Shown in pieces: positions 12,701-24,200 of a DNA stretch of 64,000 bases (position 1 is the stretch's first letter; each line of letters starts with the position of its first letter). The stretch covers positions 11,036,428 through 11,100,427 of the forward strand of contig NC_059480.1 in the NCBI RefSeq assembly GCF_018139145.2, read 5' to 3'. Under the pieces are notes generated by a model. That model was not told the DNA's origin. It worked only from the letters and a program-made list of their open reading frames with translations, and made no database searches. Made by a program: the position numbers and the translations under genes. Source of the DNA: Gymnogyps californianus. Its lineage: Eukaryota; Chordata; Aves; Accipitriformes; Cathartidae.

Positions 12701-15700
12701 CACGGTACCTGAAGGAACTTGTAAATCTTGAGGCAGTAAAACAGTTGTAATCTTAGGCAAGACAGGCTCACAAGGTCCCCTAGTAGTTCCAGTCCAGCCA
12801 GGAGAGCACAGTGTTTAGTTAACAACTGTAAGCACAATTTGAGCTGCTCACTCTTCTGAACAACTTTCTAAACAGCTAAAATTCAATAACAGAATTTATT
12901 TTTTTTATCCTATCAATGGATATACTTTTTTTTTTTTTTAGTTTTATGAGAAGAAAACAAAAGTAGATGAAGAAAGCCTAAGGAGAGTATTTCCATAAAA
13001 GAGATGTTAATAGTTTAGTTAACTTGAAAAACTGAGGAGAGGTAGGTGTACAGGATAACTAGTGCTACGTGGGAGTCCATCCAGGAAATCTCAGTCCTTC
13101 CCATTGAAAAACTTCAAGCAGATGCAACTGAACTACAAGGTAAAAGACTTAATTCAGACAAAAGGAACCATATTTTTAACAACATTAACTTTAGGATGTC
13201 ACTGATTCAATTCATTTCAATTCAAATTTTCCACTCAATTTAGAAAAATTAATGACTGCAAGAAGCTCATCTAAATTGCCATTTACAATGGAACCTTCAT
13301 TCTTGGCAATTATCACCAAGAGCAGAGCATCAAGCTAAGAGGAAAGATACTTAAGGCTTTTTAACCACCTCTGATGTTGATCTGTTGTGTTAACTTTGGA
13401 AAGGCATTCTACACCTTTATGGTCCTCTTCTTAGAACCCATCTGGTTTGTTCAGATTAATAGGAAAATTCTATTTTACTTTGCAGCAAGGAGAGTATGTG
13501 TCTTGCTGTTAATTCCTGATACCTGGCTCTACACAGCTTCAATCTATCTCACCTGGAAACTGCAAAAGCTATTCTATCAATAAAGATACAGTAGATAGAT
13601 CATGAACTGTTGAGGGAGGAGTCTGAAGAAGAATTGCTTTTTCTGTCTAAGTTTTTTGGTCTTTTTGATACTTCCCGCTCTTCTGCTAGCTCTTGGTTTT
13701 GTGTCGCTCACCCCAGACCTTCAACCTCCTCCATGTCATCCTCAGAGCCAGCACTTCTGCTTTGAATCTCAGACTTTCATTGCTGTGGTGGCTGAAAATC
13801 ACTTCCTACCCTACATTACTCAAAACGAGTTAGATGTATGTCACACTAATAAAACATGACATTTAAAAAAAAATAAATTAAAGACCACTAACTTGTGCAT
13901 TACAAAAAACCAAGCTGATGTGACTGTGCCTTTCTCTTTATTGTGAGGTCTGTTTCCTATGAACAGCTGTTATGGGTAAAGGCAGGGCTATCAATCATTT
14001 ACCTTTTCTACTATGTTAATGTCATAGCAGTGGGTGGGAAATCTCAAAGGGAAACAGCATTTCAAATAAAAACAATTTTGGAATTCAATCATATTTTTCT
14101 GACCATTTCCTGCAGTTAAATTTTCTAGATTTAAATAACTGTCAAAAATAATAATGATTTATATAAACATTACTATGACTTTCTCTTGTTTTGATCTTTT
14201 ACTAAAATGTGTCTATTCATTAACAAAAAGCTACCGCTTAAATAAGGCCAGGCACAGACACACTAATTTATGCTCAGTTGACTGAATCTTTACTAGAGCA
14301 TATCAGTGAACATTCTTGCCAGATACGCTTGCCATGTTCGTTCTTTGCATTTTCAGAAAACCCTCCATATACAAATATTGCAGTAGCAGTTTACCACAGA
14401 TCCGATATACCTAATCCCAGGATTAATTTTGTGTGCCCATCAGTAGTGAAGCAAGATGGATTTAATAGCCCATTAGTCTTTCAGCATGATAATTTTCACG
14501 TCACTTAGCCTGCTGGGTTAATTGCTTTAAAATGGATATTATTGACCTCAATCCTAGTGACAAACGGAGGATGTCTTACTCATCTCCCAAATGTACATTC
14601 TTAGACTCTTGTTTCTTTTGGTCCTGACCATAAATTCCCTAGATTATGTGCTTGTATATCATAATTTATACCCTATTAGCCCATATTTAAGGCCTTACTG
14701 AAGCAACGTCTTTCAGATATTATTACCCATGGCTGGAATAACTTTTAAGTTCTGGTTTTTATGTGAAGATAAATGTTGCAAGCATAAGAAATCATTGTTT
14801 TACCTCTTGTTAAGAAATTAATTTTAATGCTAAAAGCTGTAGCGGGTGCAGCGGGGATTAAGCACTTTTGGAATAAACAGCTGGCCAGTATATTTCCAAC
14901 CACAAAAGTCTGGTCATTAGGAGGAGAGAATGAAGAACAAATTTGCACAGAGAAGCTATAGGAAAGGAAATTCAGGTCCTAGGGTACAGAAACAGAACAA
15001 TATATCAGGAAAAAGAAAACCAAAGAGTAAAGCTGCAGAGTAGAGTTTTTATTCATGTGTATTATTTGTGGATTTTTTTCCCTTAGTAATTTAGAGAAAA
15101 CACAAGCCGTCTGCTTTGAGGAAATCAATGCTAGCTGTGAGTAGCAAAAACTAGAAACGGGGGGAGTGGAAGAGCAGCACAAGTTACATTATTGCTTGTG
15201 GGGAGGTGAAACAGGGCTGGAAGTTAATGTAGCCAGTTCTCAGACCTATATATGTCAATAGTGTAACACATACATTTATACATAGGCAGTTGTATTTCTC
15301 AAGCACTGGTTCCTATGGGAAACAAGACGGTAAGATTTAGATGCTTGATTGTAGGAACCCAAGATTTGGAGCAGATGTGCTCACAGTCTCTAGAAGAACG
15401 CAAGTCCCACAGAGCTTATGGCTATTTGTAAAAGGGTGTATCCTCACAACCCTCTGAAGTCTCATTATGTAGTTGCCTGGGGTAAATCAGCTTTATAACA
15501 CATAGAATGGAGAGGCTTGGTATTTTTAAAAAGTGATTTCTAAACCAAATTAACGTCAATAAGGGTCATTTGTCTACTAGCATAAGCCCATCTTGGTGCT
15601 GACCATGAATAACATCAGAACTGTTTCTTCATGAAACAAACTAGAGCCTGCTCTAGTGTAATATGAAATCCGTAAGACTCTTATTGAACTTTGTGATTGA

Positions 15701-17197
15701 CTTAAACGGTACTAGGATTTTCCCTAGGAGCTCAGTTCCACATTTTAATGACAACGACAACTTCAATGACAATGGTATTGGTTTTGGTAACAACTGTTCC
15801 TACGTGATATTCATGTAAGTACATTCGCGACACAAGCAGTTGAAGTTGGACATTCTCGCTTCAGTTACAAAGCACCTTTGACTCTTGTTGAAACAAAACC
15901 CAACTGTATGTAGCAACTCTCCGCCGCAGCAGGTGGTGTGGCCAATCATTGCTCTCCAAAGTGTTTTCCAGGAAAAAACCTTGGTTTTTAACCTTTAAAC
16001 TTTGTTTCTAAATTTAGGTCATCTACTTTAGGTCGTTTAGGTCACTGGCAAATCTCCAGCGTTAGCATGTTTCGTAGAAGGCAAAAAAAATGAAACCTTC
16101 TGAATAACAAGAATATCAGCATTTCAGAGAGAAGTGAAAAACTAGAGGAAGCAGTGAGAGTTTGGTTCTTATAAGACTGGCAATGTTTGGTGTTTACTTT
16201 TAAGAACGCTATTTAAGCATTTGTGATTATTTAATGATTTAGTGATGTTTATTTTTCACTATGAACAGCTCCTGCCATCCGTATTGGAAAAAATTGAGAT
16301 CAGTGCATTATACTCTGGGTTTAAAACTTAGGACTGGTTGATCAGCTCATGTAAATCAGCACATCCAGAGAAATCAGAGGAGGAATGCCAAATTACCGAT
16401 GCTGAACACCTAGTCCTAGATTTTTTTAACTAAAACTATGAGGAAAATACAGCGGATCAGATCTTGCTCCTACAAAAGCTAGAGCTAACGTATGTACTGA
16501 CGTCAGAGGTGCAAAACTTGACCCTAAATGCATTGCATTGGGAATCATTAAGCCTTAAAAGATTTTAATCACACGTCGTGTTGCCAGGCAGTTTTGCAAA
16601 TTAAAACACCAAATTATAAAGTACATCATTGATTTTTTTTTTACATTGATTTTGCATGCTGTTGAAAAATATTCCTTTAGGCACCTTTGTAAGGAACAAA
16701 CAAACGCGTATTTTGTAGATCAGCGGCAGATTTGAGTTCAAGCCAGAGCCAAGGGTTCCTCAAGGATATCAGCAGATAGACGTGACTGCTGGCTCCGTTT
16801 TCTTTCCTTTGATGAGGAAAGCGGCCAGCCGGGCACCGACAGCCGCATTCCCAAGGGGAAACTGTGCACTTTTCATCTCCGTAACAAAAAAGACGGAGAC
16901 CCATAACAATGTTCTCCCCACAAATCCCGCTGCCTTGCGAAAATCGCGCCGGCAATTCTCACCGAGCCCTTGTGAAGCACCCCAGCCGCCCGCCCGCCCC
17001 CGGGAGTCACACCGCAGCCGCAGGGACCCCCCGGCAGCCCTCCCTGGAGAACGTTTCCAGCTCGGGAGGCGCGGCACGGCCTCCTCCAGCCTCCCACCGG
17101 GCCGCCTTCGCCTCAGCCTCCGCTCTCACGGGCCTCCGTGACTGAACGCTCGGGCTTTGGGGAGACGAGGGCAATTTCGAGGGCCGCAGGGAGCGTC

Positions 17198-17207
17198 GGG
17201 GCGGGGG
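17198..17207 (+). promoter_or_regulatory. AGFG1: GC box (Sp1-type)
   Basis: GGGGCGGGGG match to the Sp1/KLF consensus, about 850 bases upstream of the AGFG1 start codon within the CpG island. Occupancy is inferred. Confidence 0.4.
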
Positions 17208-17715
17208 CCGCGGTCGGTGTTCGCTGTTTTACGGAACGGCCCCCGCTCCCCGGCTGGCCTGAGCCCGCCCTCACCGCGGGGGGCTGAGGGGGCGCGTGCA
17301 GACCGGCGGCCGCGCCTCACGCTCACGCCGGGAGTGGGGGGGGGGGGAGGACGCCCCCGGCGGCGTCGCTGGAGGGCGTCGCGGAACAGCCCGCCCGCAG
17401 CACACGGCGGGGAGGGGGCGACCCCCCGCCCTCCCCGAGAAAAGGCGAACCGTACATTTTATTGAGATTTTTCCATTAGGATTCTCCACAGGACTGCCAC
17501 CCCCCCCACCGCCCTCCCCGCCCCTCCCGGCGTCCCCTCCGGGGTTGCAGCTCTCCCCGCTCCTCGGAGCAAGCCCCCCGCCCCGCCGGGTCACGCCGGG
17601 TGACACGGCCCCGCCGGAGGCGCCTCCCCCGGGCCGGGGTCGCGGCGGGAGGGGAGTGCGTCCTCCCGCGCGAGAGGGGGCGCTGCCGCCGGCGAGCGCG
17701 TTCGGCTCCGCCGCC

Positions 17716-17725
17716 GCCGCCATCT
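17716..17725 (-). promoter_or_regulatory. AGFG1: YY1-like motif
   Basis: GCCGCCATCT on the + strand is the complement of the YY1 core ATGGCGGC. It lies about 330 bases before the start codon at the end of a GCC run. YY1 sites of this form are common just downstream of TATA-less vertebrate transcription starts, so this is a reasonable marker for the 5' UTR. Confidence 0.4.
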
Positions 17726-18052
17726 CCTTCTCTGATCTCATAAAGGTGTCGCGCAGGTTCCGCCTGGGCTCGTCATTCAGCCGCCCCGGGCCTGGCGCCG
17801 CGGCCCTCGGCCCGCCCCCCTCCCGCCCGACCTCTCTCGCGGTGCCGCCGGCCGGCGTAAGCGGCCACCGCGCTGCCGCCCCGGCTCATCGGCGGGCGCC
17901 GGTTGCCCTCCCCGCCCCTTCCTTTCCCCCTCCCCCCACCCCACCCCCCGCCCCGGCCCCCTCTCCCGCCGGCCGGGCCCCGGAGCGCCGCCGCCGTCGG
18001 GGTGTGAGCGGGGCCCGGCGCCGTGCCGGGCCGTCCCCTCGCCGGCGGGGCC

Positions 18053-18219
18053 ATGGCCGCGAGCGCCAAGCGGAAGCAGGAGGAGAAGCACCTGAAGCTG
18101 CTGCGGGAGATGAGCAGCCTCCCGCCCAACCGCAAGTGCTTCGACTGCGACCAGCGCGGCCCCACCTACACCGACATGACGGTGGGCAGCTTCGTGTGCA
18201 CCTCCTGCTCCGGCATCCT
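18053..18219 (+). CDS. AGFG1: AGFG1 exon 1 (coding part)
   Basis: Encodes residues 1-55 and two bases of L56, including all four zinc-binding cysteines of the ArfGAP finger. The donor is GTGAGT. It lies wholly inside the CpG island. Confidence 0.96.
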
Positions 18220-21200
18220 GTGAGTGCGGGCGGGGGGGGCCTTCGGCTCCATCCCTCCGGCCGGCCCGGGAGGGGGAGGGCGGCGCCGGTGCCGGCGGGG
18301 TGACCTCCGCCCCTGGCCGGCCTCTGGGCTCGCTTCGCCGCCGGGAGACGCGTGTGCTGGGGCGGCGGCGAAGCGAGCCGCTACGCGGGGTGTAGCGTCT
18401 CGCCTTTGGTTTCGCTGCGCCGGCCGTTTCCCCCTCGGGTTTGCCCTTCCTGCCTGCCGCACGGCAGCGCCGGGCTGCTGGGTCAGCCACGTCGGAGGGG
18501 AGCAGGCGGGGGGCTTTCCCGGGGCGGGGGAGGGGACGGCACGGCACGGCAGGCGCGAGGCTTTCCCGGGGGTATTCGCTAAAAATCCCCGTCGGAGCCC
18601 CCTGTCCGGGAGGTGGTGGTTGCTAGCCGGGTGTGTGCCTGCGGGGCCGGGGAGCACGGCAGCCTTCGCGGCTGGCGGGCAGCGGCAGTCCGGAGTTCAT
18701 CCGGTAGCTGCTCCTGGGGAGGTGTTTCTCTGCACGTAGGGAGTGTAAGCGCTTGCCCACGGCACGCACGTGAGTGGGGGAGCACCACCACCCCCCTGGA
18801 AATCGTTGAAGGTGTAGTTAATTAAAAAATGCTTGGGGAATACTTTTGGGAAGGGAAGGGGGCACATGGCTGAGCAACTCACTTTCATGACAGCCTTGAA
18901 GACGTTGGGAGACTAACCCTATCGTGAATACTGAGTTGAACGTTTAACAAAATCTTACTTTAATGTTAAGTTAAATCACCAGCCTAGCATTTTGCATATC
19001 AAATTATGCTTGATGGTAGTTTGTAAGACAACTCTCTAAACTCTAGCCTAGAGGATAAATTCTAGCCTTAATAGTTTAATATAATTGATCAGAAAAGTAG
19101 TAGAAGGTGTTTTCTTACATCTGTGACTTCCTACAAACTATATATTTAAACCTTGGAAAGGGATTGGCTCTGATAAAGTGGATTGCATTTTTCCTGTTCC
19201 TCATTCCTGCATGGGCCTCCCCACTACTCCTCCTCCCTTTTCCACCCTTCTTCCTCTGAGATAGTGTGTATGAAACTAAGAGTTGAGATCAGTCAGTTCT
19301 GAATTTCAGTTACGTATACATAACTTGGGGAAAACCCCTTACTGTCTTCAGTGTTACTGTTTACGTAGCTAAACCTGTTTGCTTATGTTTCTGTGACATT
19401 GTGCTTATGGAATGGAGCAGAATCAAAGAGTGGCCAAAGTAAGTAACAAATAGTATGTCAAAGGATACAGATTTGTGTTTAAGGGTTCAAGCTCATAAAA
19501 GGCATTCAGAAGCCTGAACTAATTTCTGTCCCCTTACTAAGAAGGACTAAGTACCCCACACAGGCCTTCCAAGTAAGTTCTGGTGTTTTAGAACAAAGTT
19601 GGTAATTACATTGAGATTCAAAACAAAGCAAACATGTTAGTTCTGTGCTGAATTTACATGGAACAAACTGCCTTTTATAGTACTAGACAGCTAATTAGGC
19701 TTGGGGTTTTTTTTTCCTTCTACTTTGTGTAGACTTTTGAACAGGCTTGACGCAAATACAGAAAATACATTCAGGTTGTGGAACTGAAAAGAAACTCTAG
19801 TTTTTGACATATACATGCTATGTAATCAGCCAGCTCTGGCTATTGTTTGCTCTGTTAGCAAACTGTTATTTGTGCTGGCATGTGAAACTATTTTAAGCTA
19901 CTGCACAGAGCTTATTTAATGGTTGCACATGTTCTTACTGGTTAAACTGACAGCATGATAAAACTGCTCCATGAGAATATTTTCCTTTATTTTTCAGGCT
20001 TCTTGACCTTAATAGACAAATACCTCATGAGTGCTGCTGAGATGTTTAGCATGGGTTCAGTAGGATTTGCTCCTTTTATCTGTTGGCTGGGAAGTATGGA
20101 CTACTGAAGTCCATAGTCCAATTTACAGTAACCAAAAGGATGTACATGCAGTGAAACAGCTAGTAAGCAGGGGACAGCTGTCACTTGTTGTTAAGTTGGC
20201 CATCATTTGTATGTTACCATGCTTAAAGGAGGAAGACTTTTTCTGAAGAAAAGTTGTTAATGTATTGGTATTCTAATAAAATGCAACTAGCTCTTGCATT
20301 ATAAATATGCATTGGTTTTGTGTTGCTATAAAAAAGAAACCACAAACAACATTTTTAGTTGTTGCAGCTAGTAATACCTACACTTAAAGCTGGAGTAAAG
20401 GACTGTTAAGAGGACTTAGAGCTTTCTTCTGAAATAAATTTGGGCTCATTCTTCCATGTTGACTTGGAAATGCTTTCATAAATAGTGTGTGCAAGATCAT
20501 ATGTATTGGTTAACACCTTAGAACCTAGCCAGTGGGATATTTTTGTTAGTGATGAGACCTAGTGTAGGGATAGGTCATGTCTGTTTCATAACTAGAAACT
20601 GTTATTTTTAACACTTCTATCAGAATAGTCCTTCGTACAACTTATTTCCAAATGCTTTTCACTGTAGAATTCCACAGTAGAGGGAAATGACCTGGGAAGA
20701 AACCGCATAATGGCAAATAAGTGTAAAACTACTGCTGCTTCTGTAGTTCTTAATGGCTGCTTGCATTCTACCTTATAATACTTGCTTTACTGTAAGGCTT
20801 TAATAATCTTATTACTTCATCTTGTTTGTATGCTATGTGAATGACTTGCATTGCTTTTTGTTTTAATTATTTTTTTCTAATCCGGTACAGGAGGTATTCT
20901 TGGAGTCAAGTAGACCAGTTTTTTCAAGTATGAAGTGCCCAATGCAAGGTTAAAATACTAGTACATTAACAAGTCTCCCTCAGAAAGGCTTCTCAAGTAA
21001 TTAAAAGTGGTTGCTAACATTGGTATCATCTTAGACAGGCATGTTGTTCTAGATACAGTTAACTCTAAACTTTTAAAATCTAAAGTCTAACTTGTTTTTT
21101 TTGCAAGTTTTCTGAAGTGTTTATTCATTGTCCTGGCAAGGACAGCCTGTTCAAACCCAAAACCTGCACTCTGGATCCATCCTTAATTTCCACTAAGGAT

Positions 21201-24200
21201 TCTATGTGTAGAAAGAGCAACGCTATTTATTACTAGGTTTAGCTTTAAAAACCTACCATCTTCTTAACTATTTCCAAAACCAGCATGTCTAGCTTGTTGA
21301 AGTACTGCTAAAAATGATGAGAGAACTATTGACTTTGTTAAAAAGATCTGTTTCTGACTTTAATGTTGAAAGTGAGTCTTGTCAAGTTAGAGGTATGAAT
21401 AACAGAGGAGGTCCTTTTCCATAATACCTAGGTTTTAAGTTTTCCCATCAGATTGGGTTTACCAGAGCAGAATTTTTGCTGTGCAAAATGGTGCATGCAG
21501 GAGAAAGTTCATGGATAGTAGCATGGATAGTGGCTTCCTCTTAAAATACCTCTGCTTGTCCCCTGTGTTTAAATTCTCTTCATGTGGGAAAAAAGCACAC
21601 TAGCATCACACAAGCTGTGCCTAATTCAACTTTTTGGTGTTGGACAAGAATATAGGATATATAGAAATATACACACAATCATTTCTTCCCTGAGAGTGGG
21701 AGGAGATGCTCTAGAGGAGCAGTCTTGTCAGGTCAAGGATTATGGTAATATAAAACCAGAAGACTTCTCTTTATTATAGCAAAACCGCATCTCAGGAAAC
21801 GTTGGCAGAGAGATTCTTTTGGTTTGACAGAAGTCCTTTGGTTCAAGGGATTATGTTGGTAGCTATGTCTGTTGTGTTTCTGGATGCTACCATGTGTCCT
21901 GCTGACAGTGACATCCTTCCCTTTGTCTTATCAAATGCCTCTTTGCCTTGCTTCTCAGCTGTCTGGGCATATCTTTGCTTTCAAGCACTTCTGTACCACT
22001 CCTAGTCAGCCCGTTCCTAACTTTCATAAAAACATGTTTTTAAATTCTCGAATGGAAACTATTCCTGTTTGACTAAGAGTCTACTTCTACAAGTTTTGTA
22101 CTACAGAAATTTTTTATTTAATTTTTTTTAGTATCTGCTGATGTGATAATTAGGACACTCCTTCTAGCCTTTCTCTCACTGCTGCCCGCTTTACTCCCTC
22201 CCAAGTTACTGAGGAAGTCTCTTGTTCAGATGTTTGCACTTCTGGCTTGTGTCAGGAAGGAGCAACAAAGAATGTTTAGAACATATGGTTACTGTGGGGC
22301 ATGCTAAAGCCTGTTCATGCTATTTCTTACAATTATTGGGTCATGTGGCCTTCTTTTGGCTGCTTATAGTATTCCTAGTTGAAATTTTAAATTTAACATT
22401 TTCCTGGGTAAGGGACTTACGTATCAGCCAGATTGGAGTATTTGATGGCAGATACTAGTAACAAACTAAAAAATAAAACTTTGTGCAATGGTGGTGAATC
22501 ATTGTCCCTTTCCCCAAAAGAAGTTTTGCAGAAATTAAAATGGTCTAAATGAACAGTGTTAGAGTGAAGGTGATTCTGGTTGTGTTGGCATGACTTTCCA
22601 GTCCTTTTTTCCTTTGGACCATGTTTGGAAAATGGCTCTCTGTGTTATATGTGTATATATATATTTTTTAAGGGTATTTCCTATATTACTGTGTTTATTG
22701 TTTTCAGTGTCATGGCTGCAGACCAAAGGAAAGGTCTATACCACAGTGAATACTATGCAGTTCAGAAAGGATGTTTGGGTTTTTTCAAGAAAAAAGTTAA
22801 ATTAACCTTGACTGTGCTTCTAAATGTGTGTGAGCGCCTTTTGCTGTTAATAATAAATGAGCTTGTGAGATGGTGGAGGGTCTCCAGGGAGGTCTACAAG
22901 TATCAGGAATGGCCAGTACTGCTTATATTCTCTTTTGCTAATAACAATAGCATAGAAATAATAACAAATGCTGTGACATTGGGTTTTCTAAAGCTTGTTT
23001 TCCAGACACATGGGGATGTAGGGTGCTCTATGATGGCTTGGCATTTGACTTGCCTCATTAACTTCCTGCTGCTTAGGGGATCGGATTTTGCTGGCTTAGA
23101 CTTGAGATCATGTTAGAATCTGATACAGGGGGACATTAGTGGTGTTGAGTAGCCGTCTGCCCACCATTCCTCCCATGGAAGTGACCCTGTATTCCAGCAG
23201 AGCCCACTCTTTAAATTTTTTTCACCTCCTAGCCCTGGCCTTCGCAGACAACTCTGCTGACATTTGTTTGAGATGAATGCAGCAGTGGCTGCTCTGCCAA
23301 CAATTACAAGTTCAACCATAATTTGCTACTAAATGATGTTAGTAACAAATGTTCAGTGCTCGTTGACAGTGTTTTGAATGTTTAATGTTTCAATTGCCAG
23401 ACTTCAGAATCTTGTGTCAGTGGCCTTAAAGCTTCCTTTGTTTGCGAGAGCACCAGTTTTAACAATGCTCTTTGAAGAACAGAGATCTCATGTTCTGCTC
23501 ATGTTCTCTGTAGCTGCCCCTGTGATAGGCTGTGTCACTAGAAGCTTGGACTGATTCAGTGGAGGGTCAGTGGAGGATAGTCTCATAGCTGGAAGTTCTG
23601 GTCACAGTGCTGTTCCACAGAAATAACCATTGCTGTGCCTGAAGAAGTTGGCAGTGATGAGTGGGATCTACATATGGGATGTTCTAGCTATGGTGTGCCG
23701 GATAAGTGCAGATGGTATAGTCGTCTTACTTGGTCATCTTTCCCAAGGGCCTCTTAGGAGATAGGTGCGATCTGGATTAAGTGCTGAGGTAGCGGTTGGT
23801 TGCTGTCTTCCTCAGGAACTCTATAGTAGAGAAAGGAGTAACTGGTACCACTGCACGGGTGCAAGTTGCAAATATTTGTTCAGGGTCAATTTAGATTTAG
23901 GCATTATTAACTTGGACTAAGGGACTATAATCTATTTTGTCTCCTATTAAACGGGGAACATTGTAAAGCATTAGAACTGTGCAAAACACTTGTCAAATAC
24001 ATGGAAAGAAACAAAGCAAGTGGTAGATACATTTTTCCTACAAAAAAGAAGGTTTGTTAATTCCTCATAAGGAATAATTGTACTTGGCTGTCTACCAGTA
24101 AGCTTCCCCCATATGTAGATGAGTTGTTTGTGAATCATTTGGGGCATCGAGTAATCTCTGTAGGTAAGGAAGGGTATGAAATATCTTAGGATTTTGAAGT

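Larger units (their letters stand above)
1010..16780. other. Intergenic region between MRPL44 and AGFG1
   Basis: About 15.8 kb of AT-rich sequence with no reading frame longer than about 110 codons and none that I recognise. It holds an old CR1 fragment, poly-A, poly-T and poly-G tracts, a GTTT microsatellite, and a possible isolated 3' terminal exon, all listed separately. A patch at about 2100-2390 is richer in CpG than its surroundings but shows no gene. I see no tRNA, rRNA or other RNA gene. Confidence 0.6.
16900..18600. promoter_or_regulatory. AGFG1: CpG island covering the AGFG1 promoter and exon 1
   Basis: Base composition changes sharply from AT-rich to very GC-rich with dense CpG at about 16.9 kb, and returns to AT-rich by about 18.75 kb. 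The island spans the presumed promoter, the 5' UTR, coding exon 1 and the first few hundred bases of intron 1. No TATA box is evident near the start codon, which fits a TATA-less housekeeping promoter. Many long overlapping open frames on both strands here are composition artefacts. The transcription start cannot be placed from sequence alone. Confidence 0.85.

Noticed and set aside
18023..18052. N-terminal extension of AGFG1 by ten codons
   Set aside because: It starts at GTG, and the ATG at 18053 has a strong Kozak context and matches the known protein start.
17271..18739. Long overlapping open frames on both strands (up to 335 codons) around the AGFG1 start
   Set aside because: All are Arg/Pro/Gly/Ala-rich products of the CpG island with few stop codons by composition, and they overlap each other in several frames.
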